Numbered from the stretch's first letter, positions 7,792 to 16,680 are shown. The stretch: 64,000 nt of DNA from CANMXU01 sp052030545 (GCF_052030545.1 NZ_JBPDIH010000009.1:103780-167779); one strand, 5' to 3'. Notes: generated by a model from the letters alone, not told the origin. Program-made: numbers and translations.

Positions 7792-9648
7792 ATGCCTAAA
7801 TTAAGATCTGCAACTTCAACTCAAGGCCGTAATATGGCTGGTGCACGTGCCCTTTGGCGCGCAACAGGCATGACTGATGGCGACTTCGGCAAGCCGATTA
7901 TTGCCGTGGTTAACTCTTTTACCCAATTTGTTCCAGGCCACGTGCATTTAAAAGACATGGGTCAATTAGTGGCTGGCGCTATTGAAGAAGCCGGCGGCGT
8001 TGCTAAAGAATTTAATACCATCGCGGTTGACGACGGTATTGCGATGGGTCACAGCGGCATGCTTTATAGCTTACCTTCGCGTGACTTAATTGCCGATTCA
8101 GTTGAATATATGGTAAATGCCCATTGTGCGGATGCCATGGTTTGTATTTCAAACTGTGACAAAATCACCCCGGGCATGTTAATGGCAGCAATGCGTTTAA
8201 ACATTCCGGTAATTTTTGTTTCTGGCGGCCCAATGGAAGCTGGTAAAACTAAGCTTAGCGATCAAATCATCAAACTTGATTTAGTAGATGCGATGATCCA
8301 AGGCGCAGATCCTACCGTTTCAAACGAGCAATCTGATCAGGTTGAACGTTCGGCGTGTCCTACCTGTGGTTCATGTTCAGGTATGTTCACGGCAAACTCA
8401 ATGAACTGTTTAGCCGAAGCATTAGGTTTAGCCTTGCCGGGTAACGGTTCAATGCTAGCAACTCACGCTGATCGCGAGCAGTTATTCTTAAAAGCCGGTA
8501 AGCAAATTGTAGAACTAACCAAACGTTATTATCAAGATAACGACGATTCAGCACTTCCTCGTAATATTGCCAGCAAAGAAGCGTTACACAATGCCATGTG
8601 TTTAGACATTGCTATGGGGGGGTCAACCAATACCATTTTGCATTTATTGGCGACCGCGCAAGAAGCTGAAATTGACTACACCATGGAAGACATGGACAAA
8701 TTATCACGCATTGTGCCGCAATTATGTAAAGTTGCGCCGTCAACGCCTGAATACCATATGGAAGATGTGCATCGCGCCGGTGGTGTAATTGGTATTTTAG
8801 GTGAATTATCACGCGCGGGTTTATTAAATACCGACGTACCAAATGTATTAGGTACCACGCTTGCTGATGTTATCTCTAAATATGATATCAAAGTGACTGA
8901 CGATGAAGACGTGAAAAAATTCTATCGTGCAGGCCCAGCGGGTATTCGCACCACCAAAGCTTTCAGCCAAGATTGTCGTTGGGATACTTTAGATGACGAT
9001 CGTGAAAATGGCTGTATTCGTAGCCTAGAAAATGCCTTTTCAACTGAAGGCGGTTTAGCGGTACTTTCAGGTAATATCGCACTTGATGGCTGTGTGGTAA
9101 AAACTGCCGGCGTAAGCGACGATAACTTAGTATTTACTGGCCCTGCACATATTTTTGAAAGCCAAGACGCAGCGGTTGCTGGCATTTTAGACGGTAAAGT
9201 GGTTGCTGGCGAAGTGGTTGTTATTCGCTATGAAGGCCCTAAAGGTGGCCCGGGTATGCAAGAAATGTTGTACCCAACCACTTACTTAAAATCGATGGGC
9301 TTAGGAAAAGCGTGTGCATTATTAACTGATGGTCGTTTCTCAGGCGGCACCTCAGGTTTATCCATTGGTCACGTTTCACCAGAAGCGGCAAGTGGCGGCA
9401 CTATTGCCTTAGTAGAGCAGGGCGATATTATTCATATTGATATTCCAACGCGTGAAATAAGCTTACAAATTTCAGATGAAGAACTGCAAGCACGCCGCGC
9501 AGCTATGGTTGCCAAAGGCAAAGATGCTTGGAAACCTGAAAATCGTGAACGCCCAATCAGTTATGCGCTTAAAAACTACGCCATGTTAGCCACTAGTGCT
9601 GATAAAGGTGCGGTACGAGATCGCGACCTGCTTGACGGCAAAAAATAG
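7792..9648 (+). CDS. ilvD: Dihydroxy-acid dehydratase
   Basis: 618 residues, close to the E. coli length. Dehydrates 2,3-dihydroxy-isovalerate and -3-methylvalerate to the 2-oxo acids in valine and isoleucine synthesis. Fe-S cluster cysteines are seen in CISNCDKITPGM (about residue 119-130) and in CPTCGSCSGMF (about 195-205). The C-terminal beta-barrel contains LTDGRFSGGTSG near 507. It lies 132 bases after ilvM, with ilvA 46 bases downstream. ilvE, which sits between ilvM and ilvD in enterobacteria, is absent. Confidence 0.97.
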   Translation: MPKLRSATSTQGRNMAGARALWRATGMTDGDFGKPIIAVVNSFTQFVPGHVHLKDMGQLVAGAIEEAGGVAKEFNTIAVDDGIAMGHSGMLYSLPSRDLIADSVEYMVNAHCADAMVCISNCDKITPGMLMAAMRLNIPVIFVSGGPMEAGKTKLSDQIIKLDLVDAMIQGADPTVSNEQSDQVERSACPTCGSCSGMFTANSMNCLAEALGLALPGNGSMLATHADREQLFLKAGKQIVELTKRYYQDNDDSALPRNIASKEALHNAMCLDIAMGGSTNTILHLLATAQEAEIDYTMEDMDKLSRIVPQLCKVAPSTPEYHMEDVHRAGGVIGILGELSRAGLLNTDVPNVLGTTLADVISKYDIKVTDDEDVKKFYRAGPAGIRTTKAFSQDCRWDTLDDDRENGCIRSLENAFSTEGGLAVLSGNIALDGCVVKTAGVSDDNLVFTGPAHIFESQDAAVAGILDGKVVAGEVVVIRYEGPKGGPGMQEMLYPTTYLKSMGLGKACALLTDGRFSGGTSGLSIGHVSPEAASGGTIALVEQGDIIHIDIPTREISLQISDEELQARRAAMVAKGKDAWKPENRERPISYALKNYAMLATSADKGAVRDRDLLDGKK

Positions 9649-9694
9649 CGCACGAATAGCGACCAACTAAATAAGTACAAACAAAGGAAACCCC

Positions 9695-11260
9695 ATGACC
9701 GAAGCTGAAAGCTTGGCATTATTAGAAGATAACGCGCTAGGGCTCGACTACTTGCGCCGTATTCTTCTGGCACCGGTTTATGACGTAGCCGTTGAAACTG
9801 ATTTAACGCCCTTAAATAAACTGTCGGCGCGCTTAAATAATCAAATTTATTTAAAGCGTGAAGACCAACAGCCTGTACATTCTTTTAAATTACGCGGCGC
9901 TTATAACAAGCTTGCCAGCCTAACCGAAGAGCAATGTATTCATGGGGTTGTGGCAGCTTCAGCGGGTAATCATGCGCAGGGTTTAGCCTTAGCAGCAAGC
10001 AAACTTGGCATAAAAGCGACTATTTTTATGCCAATTACTACCCCTGATATTAAGGTGGATAACGTGCGCCGTTTTGGCGGTGAAGTACGTTTATTTGGCA
10101 AAAGCTTTAACGAAGCGCAAGCCGCTTCTGTAAAATGCGCTGCCGAAGAAAAGAAAACTTTAATTCACCCGTTTGACGACGCTGAAGTTATTGCCGGCCA
10201 AGGCACAGTCGCAAAAGAATTATTACAGCAACTTCCTAATGCCGAAGTGGTATTTATTCCCGTTGGCGGCGGCGGTTTACTCGCTGGCATGGCGGTGTAT
10301 TTAAAACAGCTTTGCCCAAGCATTAAAGTGATCGGCGTAGAAGCCGAAGACTCCGCTTGTTTAAAAGCGGCGATGGAGGCTGGCACACCGGTCGACCTTG
10401 GCCAAGTAGGTTTATTTGCTGACGGCGTAGCAGTAAAACGTATTGGCGAACATACCTTTGATTTGATCAAACGTTATTGTGATGAAGTGATCACTGTATC
10501 AACCGATGAAATATGCGCTGCAATAAAAGATATTTTTGAACATACCCGCGTTATAGCTGAACCTGCTGGCGCCTTGTCGTTAGCGGGCGTGAGTAAATAT
10601 TGCCAACTAAATGCCGCTGCTGGTAAAGGTGGTAATGAAAATCTTGTTGCGATTTTATCTGGCGCCAACATGAATTTTCACACCCTAAGATATGTGTCTG
10701 AGCGCTGTGAATTAGGCGAGAAAAAAGAAGCGGTTTTATCCGTGACTATTCCTGAAGTTAAAGGCAGCTTCCGCCGTTTTTGTCATGACTTAGGTGGCCG
10801 TGCGATCACTGAATTTAACTATCGTTATGTCGGTAACGAACAAGCCAATATCTTTGTCGGTGTGCGCTTATCGGGCGATGAAGAGCGCAGTGAGTTAATC
10901 ACTATGCTTAACGACCAAGGTTATCAGGTAAACGACTTTACTGATAACGAATTAGCGAAATTACACGTGCGTTATATGATCGGCGGTAAAACGCCAATTA
11001 CCGCACCAGAGCGTATATTCCGCTTTGAATTTCCTGAATACCCGGGCGCGCTAGACAAGTTCTTAGACACCTTGGGTGAGTTGTGGAATATTTCACTGTT
11101 TCATTACCGTAACCACGGCGCAGCGTTTGGCCAAGTACTCGCTGGTTTTGCCGTGAAAGACGAACAAGAAAGCGAATTTTTTGCTCACCTAGACGCACTA
11201 GGTTATCAATGGCATGAAGAAACGGATAACCCCGCGTACCAAGCGTTTTTGGGGAGTTAA
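9695..11260 (+). CDS. ilvA: Threonine dehydratase (ammonia-lyase), biosynthetic
   Basis: 521 residues. Converts threonine to 2-oxobutyrate, the committed step to isoleucine. The N-terminal fold-type II PLP domain has the Schiff-base lysine in SFKLRGAY (K65), the ASAGNHAQG loop (about 88-96) and the glycine-rich phosphate loop VGGGGLLAG near 190. Two ACT-like regulatory domains fill the last 190 residues, which defines the allosteric, isoleucine-inhibited biosynthetic form rather than the short catabolic TdcB. A good AAAGGAAA ribosome site precedes the ATG. Last gene of the ilv operon; a strong palindromic terminator follows at 11311. Confidence 0.96.
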   Translation: MTEAESLALLEDNALGLDYLRRILLAPVYDVAVETDLTPLNKLSARLNNQIYLKREDQQPVHSFKLRGAYNKLASLTEEQCIHGVVAASAGNHAQGLALAASKLGIKATIFMPITTPDIKVDNVRRFGGEVRLFGKSFNEAQAASVKCAAEEKKTLIHPFDDAEVIAGQGTVAKELLQQLPNAEVVFIPVGGGGLLAGMAVYLKQLCPSIKVIGVEAEDSACLKAAMEAGTPVDLGQVGLFADGVAVKRIGEHTFDLIKRYCDEVITVSTDEICAAIKDIFEHTRVIAEPAGALSLAGVSKYCQLNAAAGKGGNENLVAILSGANMNFHTLRYVSERCELGEKKEAVLSVTIPEVKGSFRRFCHDLGGRAITEFNYRYVGNEQANIFVGVRLSGDEERSELITMLNDQGYQVNDFTDNELAKLHVRYMIGGKTPITAPERIFRFEFPEYPGALDKFLDTLGELWNISLFHYRNHGAAFGQVLAGFAVKDEQESEFFAHLDALGYQWHEETDNPAYQAFLGS

Positions 11261-11310
11261 GAAACAAGCTTTAAGTATCAAGTAAAAAGCTATAAGCTAA
11301 AAGTTAAAAC

Positions 11311-11351
11311 AAAAAGGGGTCGGTGACAAGTGTGTCACCGACCCCTTTTTT
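11311..11351 (+). repeat. Dispersed palindrome copy A, terminator of the ilv operon
   Basis: A perfect 18-base inverted repeat (AAAAAGGGGTCGGTGACA and its complement) around a 4-base centre AGTG, ending in six T. First of six copies in the window. It lies 50 bases after ilvA and can act as a rho-independent terminator in both directions. The adjacent bases 11270-11310 carry short AGCT/AAGC-rich repeats. Confidence 0.9.
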
Positions 11352-11489
11352 CGCTTTAAATACATTTATATTTGAAAGTACAAAATATAAAACCCTTATT
11401 AATCAAAATAATCTTCCCTTAGCTTCTTTACATTCCTTTCAAGCCTGATATTTTATCCGCTAACTTTCTCAATAACCTGATTAATTCCA

Positions 11490-12155
11490 ATGAAATCATT
11501 TTTAAAATTATTGCCGCTATGTGCCATGTTGTTTGTTTTTGGCTGCTCAAAACCCGATTTAGCTTTGTCTGGAATTGATAAGCAAATTTCAAAACAAGCT
11601 ATTGATAAAACAAATGTAAATTGGAAAACCCAATTAACTCAACCTGAACAAGTAACATTTACAGAAAACAAAAAATATTACTGGGATCTCACCACTTCGG
11701 AAGGGGTAATTAGTATTGAGCTATTTCACGACGTTGCGCCTATGCATGTTACCAGTACCATGTATTTAACCCGTTTAGGTTTTTATGATGATTTAATTTT
11801 CCACCGAGTCATTCCTGGTTTTATGGCACAAGGCGGTGATCCATTAGGTAGTGGTCGCGGCAATCCTGGTTATCGCTATGCAGGTGAATTTGATGAAACC
11901 AATGAACGTGCGACACATCATAAAGCAGGTATGTTAAGCATGGCTAATTCGGGCCCCAATAGTGATGGCAGCCAGTTTTTTATCACCTTTACAGCAACAC
12001 CTTACTTAGATGGACGTCATACCGTGTTTGGCGAAGTCATTGATAGTCAAGATGATGTGCTTGCTAAGTTTGAAGCATTGGGAAGTCGCTCTGGTAAAAC
12101 GAAAAAAGAAATAAAAATTATTCAAGCAACAATTCGCGTAGAAGATAGCAAATAG
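11490..12155 (+). CDS. Cyclophilin-type peptidyl-prolyl isomerase, lipoprotein
   Basis: 221 residues. Lipoprotein signal with lipobox Val-Phe-Gly-Cys (C19), then a linker, then a cyclophilin domain from about residue 65. Active-site region FHRVIPGFMAQGGDP contains the conserved catalytic Arg; MANSGPNSDGSQFFIT and the HTVFGEV segment are also present. It should catalyse cis-trans isomerisation of prolyl bonds, anchored in the inner or outer membrane on the periplasmic side. No convincing ribosome site. It stands alone between the ilv operon and a GNAT gene 68 bases downstream. Confidence 0.92.
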   Translation: MKSFLKLLPLCAMLFVFGCSKPDLALSGIDKQISKQAIDKTNVNWKTQLTQPEQVTFTENKKYYWDLTTSEGVISIELFHDVAPMHVTSTMYLTRLGFYDDLIFHRVIPGFMAQGGDPLGSGRGNPGYRYAGEFDETNERATHHKAGMLSMANSGPNSDGSQFFITFTATPYLDGRHTVFGEVIDSQDDVLAKFEALGSRSGKTKKEIKIIQATIRVEDSK

Positions 12156-12223
12156 CGAATTCATTGGTTTGAGATAACTGGGGCAGCGGCAATTCGAGTT
12201 TACGAGCAATATTAAAAGGTCAT

Positions 12224-12691
12224 ATGGATAATTTAGTGGTAATTAGAGAAGCACAAAAAAGTGATCATTCATTTATTTTCGAGCTGTCGCCTTATTTAGC
12301 CGAAGTAGCTCAATTAGATTGGCATAGCGATGAAGCAATTCAAAACATGCAAGATGATTATATTGCCAAAATGCTAGCTGAAACATCAGAACCCAATATC
12401 ACCTTTATCGTTGAAGTTAATAGCGTTTCAATGGGGTTTATTCATGTGCGAACGCATAAAGATGGTATTTCTGGTGAAGTTTGTGGAACGATACCGCTGC
12501 TGGCCGTATCACCAAAATCACAAGGTTTGGGTTTAGGTAAACTGTTAATTGAACATGGTGAAAAGTGGGCTAAAAACTTAGGCTGTAGGTTGTTACATCT
12601 TGAAGTCTTTGCAAATAACAAAAAAGCCGATAGTTTCTACCAACATTTAGGATTTAAGCCTGAAACGGTTCATATGATAAAACCAATATAA
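12224..12691 (+). CDS. GNAT-family N-acetyltransferase
   Basis: 155 residues. The acetyl-CoA binding motif A is visible as VSPKSQGLGLGKLLIEHGEKW (about 103-123), with the Q/RxxGxG pyrophosphate loop. A C-terminal FANNKKADSFYQHLGFKP segment is typical of small-molecule or N-terminal acetyltransferases. AAAGG lies 4 bases before the ATG. The substrate cannot be assigned. Cytoplasmic; co-directional with the cyclophilin gene but probably separately read or weakly coupled. Confidence 0.88.
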   Translation: MDNLVVIREAQKSDHSFIFELSPYLAEVAQLDWHSDEAIQNMQDDYIAKMLAETSEPNITFIVEVNSVSMGFIHVRTHKDGISGEVCGTIPLLAVSPKSQGLGLGKLLIEHGEKWAKNLGCRLLHLEVFANNKKADSFYQHLGFKPETVHMIKPI

Positions 12692-12738
12692 AGCAGGTTA
12701 GAGTTGGTTTATTCTTTATACTGACTTTAATCATTACG

Positions 12739-12837
12739 CCGTTCGTCCTGAGCCTGTCGAAGGAAATGCGAAGCAGTCGAAGGAAGGGCTTTGTTTGTTA
12801 TTATCCGTCATACTTCGACAAGCTCAGCACGGACGGA
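12739..12837. repeat. GTCGAAGG-type inverted repeat element (copy 1)
   Basis: Arms CCGTTCGTCCTGAGCCTG(TCGAAG) at 12739-12762 and CTTCGACAAGCTCAGCACGG(ACGG) at 12813-12837 form an imperfect inverted repeat with about 50 bases between. A second GTCGAAGGAAG lies inside the left half. The same sequence type recurs at 15266 and 16681. Confidence 0.8.
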
Positions 12838-12850
12838 TAGCCTTTAAGCA

Positions 12851-12890
12851 AAAAGGGGGTCGGTGACAATTTTGTCACCGACCCCATTTT
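12851..12890. repeat. Dispersed palindrome copy B, bidirectional terminator
   Basis: AAAAG-GGGGTCGGTGACA, centre ATTT, and the complement ending CCCCATTTT, with one mismatch at the base of the stem. It lies between the convergent GNAT and PH-domain genes, so it can terminate both. Confidence 0.88.
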
Positions 12891-12904
12891 TATTAAGTAC
12901 TTAT

Positions 12905-14536
12905 TTACATCCAAGACTTCGACGTGCTTTCCACCTCAAACAAGGTTTTATCAGCTAACTGCAATCCAATATTTTCACTGATAAAAGGTATATCTTGCAT
13001 TCCTGCGGCAAGCAATAAATGCAATGAACACAGTTGATTGCGTTTTAAAAACCAGCTTTGCTTTACTTGTACTTGCTGCACTTTGTAAATAGGGAAGCAG
13101 TAATAATCAACGCCTAAAACGCCTTTGCGAATATAGATGAAATTATCATCGCTGGCGTAGCCCCAGCGGTACCAACGCATCACCACAAGTACGGTTAACA
13201 ACGCATAACCTAGGATACAACCGGCTAAAAAATCGAGTTGTTGGTTAAACAAAGCGATAGATGCTAACAGTATGAATATCGGCGTTAATATAAAGCCTAA
13301 ATTACGCAGTAAAAAATGTTTGCTGATCGGCTGATAGTTCACCGTCGACATGTTATTTTCAGGGTAAACGTCATTTATTAATGTTGCGCACTCATTAGGG
13401 AAAACCGAGGGAACAATAATTTTGTTATTTTGTACGCTCAGTTGATCTGGGTTTGCGGCAACATTAATTTGCTCGAACTTTAAATTGATGCGTTTTAACA
13501 GCACATCGAGCCAGTCTTGTTGGCGTACGACCATTTGCAAACGAGAAAGGCGCATCGTCACTTCATGTTTGGTTAACAAGCCGCTGCGCCTGATATATCT
13601 ATCGCCTAATTTGGTTAGGGTGTAATTATAAAAGGTGATAATTGAGCCAGCAATCGACAACAGCGATACCACTAAAACAAAGGCTATGGTGATAGTTAAT
13701 GCATATAAACCGATTTGCCAAAAAGGTTTATCGGCAAAAGTTAATAGTTGCTCGATATCTATGCCGATGTCTTTAAAATACGTGACAACATGGTTGGCAA
13801 TATCATCAAAAAACGGCGCTAAACCACCAAGAAATATCCAAATACGGTTATTGGTTAAGCCATGAATAACTAAGTCTTTTATTGAACGAGTATTAAGTAG
13901 TTGTTCGGTATTTGCATTTTGCTTGGTTTCGCTTGTTTGCTCACTAGCTCTGGCGCTTTCTTTGGTATTATCCATTTGATGCTGCGCTAAAATTTCTGCT
14001 TTAAGTTGCTCGGCAAAGTCACTTTTTAGGGCAACTACTTTGGCTTCTTGTTTGGCAGAGCCGGCAGTATCTAATGCCAAACAGGTATAGTCAAACCAGC
14101 GGTAGTAAAGTGGCTGTTCAAGTTTTACGTTTTGAATGCGAGTAAAGGGTAAGTTGAGGTGCTTTTTTGAAATAACCCCAGAGCGAATTTCAATATGATC
14201 GTTATTAAGACGATATTGAAAAAAATAAAAGCTAAGTACAGTGCTTAACAATAATAAACTGACTAAAACTAGCAATACGGGCAGCCAAATTTCAGGGTTT
14301 TCGGTTAACTTATTAAAACTTAGGAAAATCGCTGGCAGCGCAAAGATAAAGTTGCTAATAAAAATTTTAATAAACTTGGCTAGAAAGTAAATAATGCCAA
14401 TAGGATGAATGCGTTGCCATTGCGCGGTTGTATTGTGTTGTGCACTTGCTTCAGTATTTTTTTTTGAGCTTTCTTCTGTAACTTGTGCAGTGGAATTAGC
14501 TAATTCGGCTTTTTCAATATTGGTTTGAGAAGTCAT
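12905..14536 (-). CDS. PH domain-containing membrane protein, YdbT-like
   Basis: About 543 residues. Repeated bacterial PH (bPH_2, formerly DUF304) domains alternate with paired transmembrane helices: helices around residues 55-110, 265-310 and 400-445, with PH-type segments such as NDHIEIRSGVISKKHLNLPFTRIQNVKLEQPLYYR after the first pair. This matches the YdbT family of Bacillus; function is poorly known. A start at GTG 14548 directly after the upstream stop is possible, but ATG 14536 has GTGGG ahead of it and is preferred. N-terminal 45 residues are Thr/Ser/Glu-rich and probably disordered. It forms a two-gene unit with the shorter paralogue upstream. Confidence 0.82.
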   Translation of the reverse strand: MTSQTNIEKAELANSTAQVTEESSKKNTEASAQHNTTAQWQRIHPIGIIYFLAKFIKIFISNFIFALPAIFLSFNKLTENPEIWLPVLLVLVSLLLLSTVLSFYFFQYRLNNDHIEIRSGVISKKHLNLPFTRIQNVKLEQPLYYRWFDYTCLALDTAGSAKQEAKVVALKSDFAEQLKAEILAQHQMDNTKESARASEQTSETKQNANTEQLLNTRSIKDLVIHGLTNNRIWIFLGGLAPFFDDIANHVVTYFKDIGIDIEQLLTFADKPFWQIGLYALTITIAFVLVVSLLSIAGSIITFYNYTLTKLGDRYIRRSGLLTKHEVTMRLSRLQMVVRQQDWLDVLLKRINLKFEQINVAANPDQLSVQNNKIIVPSVFPNECATLINDVYPENNMSTVNYQPISKHFLLRNLGFILTPIFILLASIALFNQQLDFLAGCILGYALLTVLVVMRWYRWGYASDDNFIYIRKGVLGVDYYCFPIYKVQQVQVKQSWFLKRNQLCSLHLLLAAGMQDIPFISENIGLQLADKTLFEVESTSKSWM

Positions 14537-14548
14537 TTTTCCCACCAC

Positions 14549-15133
14549 TTATTGGTTATTCATGGTTTTGTGATCAAGAATAAATTGCCTCATCGATTCA
14601 GCGCTGTCTAATAATAACCCCGGAATTTCAAAAGTATGCGAAACACCGCCAGCGCTAAATACTTGTAAACTCGCCAAGCCGACTTTGCGCTCGATTGGGC
14701 CACGTTTTAGTTCAACATGCTGAATACGTAATATGGGTTGGGTAACGATTTTTTGAAATATCAAACCACTTCGATAAGAGATATCTTGCTCGCGCAGGGC
14801 AAACGCTTTTTTCTTATAGGCTAACGCCACATAAACATAGTGCGCTAAACCAATGGCAAAAAATGCAAAAATTGCGATAGAAAGTGCATTGTATAAATGA
14901 GCAGGTAATGGGAAAAATGGTTGCTTTTGCACAATCATTAATATCGCCAGTAGTATCATGGTTGATGCTAAGCTGACCAATCGCGAGGTTTTAAGATAAC
15001 TTGCGGTTATTGGTTGATAATTGAGCCTTGATAAACCGACTAGCTGCTGCGTTGATACAGCTTGATTTGAAAAATTAGCGTCAGCTTCTGTATTGGTTGC
15101 CTCAACTTGGCGGCTGTTTTCTTGCGTATCCAT
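14549..15133 (-). CDS. PH domain-containing membrane protein, YdbS-like
   Basis: 194 residues: a polar N-terminus of about 45 residues, two transmembrane helices at about 57-73 and 80-105, and one bPH_2 domain (FALREQDISYRSGLIFQKIVTQPILRIQHVELKRGPIERK, written here in parts: FALREQDISYRSG at about 115, then RIQHVELKRGPIERK at about 145). This is the single-domain YdbS type. Its stop is immediately before the partner YdbT-like gene, so the two are translationally coupled, as in Bacillus ydbST. Role unknown; a membrane-associated heteromeric complex is the usual inference. Confidence 0.82.
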   Translation of the reverse strand: MDTQENSRQVEATNTEADANFSNQAVSTQQLVGLSRLNYQPITASYLKTSRLVSLASTMILLAILMIVQKQPFFPLPAHLYNALSIAIFAFFAIGLAHYVYVALAYKKKAFALREQDISYRSGLIFQKIVTQPILRIQHVELKRGPIERKVGLASLQVFSAGGVSHTFEIPGLLLDSAESMRQFILDHKTMNNQ

Positions 15134-15265
15134 ACTACACCTTGATGATTTTATTGTAATTTTTTAAGCATATTATCACACAAGATTGAAAATTCCTGCT
15201 TCTCTTACTTGCTAACTTTTTACATGAACAGTGTTTGGTGTTTTTTAGTTAAATTTACCTCCTGT

Positions 15266-15349
15266 CGTTCGTCCTGCGCGCGAAGCAGTCGAAGGAAGAA
15301 GCTTGGTGATTGTTATCCGTCCATACTTCGACAAGCTCAGCACGAACGG
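15266..15349. repeat. GTCGAAGG-type inverted repeat element (copy 2)
   Basis: CGTTCGTCCTG ... GAAGCAGTCGAAGGAAG ... TTGTTATCCGTC ... ACTTCGACAAGCTCAGCACGAACGG. Collinear with the copy at 12739-12837, including the interior, but slightly shorter. Together with the following palindrome it occupies the 321-base gap 15134-15454, where I see no gene. Confidence 0.8.
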
Positions 15350-15368
15350 AAACATCAAAAAGGAAATC

Positions 15369-15426
15369 AAAAGGGGTCGGTGACATGTTTGTCACCGACC
15401 CCTTTTTGTGCCGACCCCTTTTTGTG
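15369..15426. repeat. Dispersed palindrome copy C with tandemly duplicated 3' arm
   Basis: Palindrome 15369-15407 with centre TGTT. The 16 bases CCGACCCCTTTTTGTG at 15395-15410 are repeated exactly at 15411-15426. Downstream end of the small lipoprotein pair, for which its minus-strand T-run can terminate transcription. Confidence 0.88.
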
Positions 15427-15454
15427 TCTCTATTGTGTCTTAATAGCGAGCAGT

Positions 15455-15817
15455 TTAACTTTTGTCTTCACCGCTGACTTCAATAATAGGGTTCCCTTCA
15501 ATGGTGTATGAGCGTTGAGAATAAATAAAAGGAATGCCCCAATATGAGTGGTTTACTACCACGTCAGATAAACCAACAGCCCCTTGTTTTTTCTCAATGG
15601 CATTATCCATTGCTTCTTTCATGTTTGGAATACCTGCGGGTATTATTAATACCCCATATTTTACATCTTCACCCGTTAAACGTTCTTCGGTTAAAACTTT
15701 ATGCTGACCTGATTTTATATTGATATTTTTTGTTGAAGCAACGGTAAAGTCGCCTACACGTGTTGAACAACCACCAATTAAAGCGATAGCTAAAGATGCA
15801 ATTAAAATATTTTTCAT
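15455..15817 (-). CDS. Small lipoprotein of unknown function
   Basis: 120 residues. Lipoprotein signal with lipobox Ile-Gly-Gly-Cys (C17) and a mature domain of mixed beta/alpha character containing GEDVKYGVLIIPAGIPNMKEAMDNAIEK (about residues 56-83, read in two parts: GEDVKYGVLIIPAGIP and NMKEAMDNAIEK). This resembles small periplasmic lipoproteins built around a conserved 'xAMDxAI' helix, but I cannot name a family with confidence. AAGG lies 7 bases before the ATG. It follows another lipoprotein gene by 17 bases, so both are probably co-transcribed. Confidence 0.75.
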   Translation of the reverse strand: MKNILIASLAIALIGGCSTRVGDFTVASTKNINIKSGQHKVLTEERLTGEDVKYGVLIIPAGIPNMKEAMDNAIEKKQGAVGLSDVVVNHSYWGIPFIYSQRSYTIEGNPIIEVSGEDKS

Positions 15818-15834
15818 ATTTAAACCTTATTTGT

Positions 15835-16308
15835 TTATTTAATTTGTATCGGTAATACGGCGGTATCCGTTACTTTTCTAGAGGCTTTTTCGTCATACTC
15901 TATTTGCTCTGCAATCACATAAATTGTTTGAGGTAATGCTTCGACCATGTTGTAAATTGATGCAGAGCCTGTTGAGTGATAGATATTGTTTAAATCACAA
16001 TCAAAGACCGTCATAGCACTGTCTACTTCACAGGTAAGTGTGTCGCTGCCCAAGTTGTATCCATAGAAACTTTCATATTCGCCACTTAGTGTTGGCTTTG
16101 ACGAAATATAAAGCTCTGTACGACCTATTGATTGCCAGCTAAGCTCAAAGCGACCGGTCGTTGAACTTATAATAAAGGGTGAGCCTTCTGAATAACTTTG
16201 GCCGTTGATCTGTAAAGTTAAATCCTGATTCGAATCAGTATCAGATTCAGGCGTACAAGCCATCAATAAAGACGCAATGGCTGATAGAGTAACTACTCTT
16301 TTAATCAC
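15835..16308 (-). CDS. Lipoprotein of unknown function
   Basis: 157 residues with a lipoprotein signal (Leu-Met-Ala-Cys, C18) and a Ser/Asp-rich linker followed by a beta-rich domain. Two cysteines, Cys at about 97 and 108 (LTCEVDS and FDCDLNN), are spaced as for a disulphide. Start is GTG, chosen because GGAGG lies 4-5 bases upstream, the best ribosome site in the neighbourhood. I do not recognise the family; the fold looks immunoglobulin-like or carbohydrate-binding-like, which is only an impression. First gene of a two-lipoprotein unit. Confidence 0.72.
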   Translation of the reverse strand: MIKRVVTLSAIASLLMACTPESDTDSNQDLTLQINGQSYSEGSPFIISSTTGRFELSWQSIGRTELYISSKPTLSGEYESFYGYNLGSDTLTCEVDSAMTVFDCDLNNIYHSTGSASIYNMVEALPQTIYVIAEQIEYDEKASRKVTDTAVLPIQIK

Positions 16309-16614
16309 TTAACCTCCTAATGTTCAATAAGTGAGTTCTGAAACATAAAGTAACATTTTTGTACTTTTATACAATAAAATATCGGTAGAAGGCGGTCCAA
16401 GTGATCGTAATTTGATCGTCTTGAGTATTATTTCGACAGGGCGGGTTTTTTAATGTTTTTATTTTGTTACAGCCATGTAGGCTGCGTCAGTTTTTAAATA
16501 GATTAAAATATAGAGATAAAACAGAAAAGGTTGAGTGAATAAACAGCGAGGGCTGTTTGAGATGTGTTATAAAAACGTGCTGTAGACGGCGCAATACATA
16601 ATGCCCATTGAACC

Positions 16615-16671
16615 AAAAAAGGGGTCGGTGACAAGCTTGTCACCGACCCCTTTTTTACCGACCCCTTTTTT
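16615..16671. repeat. Dispersed palindrome copy D with tandemly duplicated 3' arm
   Basis: Perfect 42-base palindrome 16615-16656 with centre AGCT, so both strands are identical. The 15 bases ACCGACCCCTTTTTT at 16642-16656 are repeated at 16657-16671. It lies at the 3' end of the VOC gene. The 420-base gap 16309-16728 holds this, the half element at 16681 and otherwise only A+T-rich sequence. Confidence 0.9.
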
Positions 16672-16680
16672 ACATAACTG

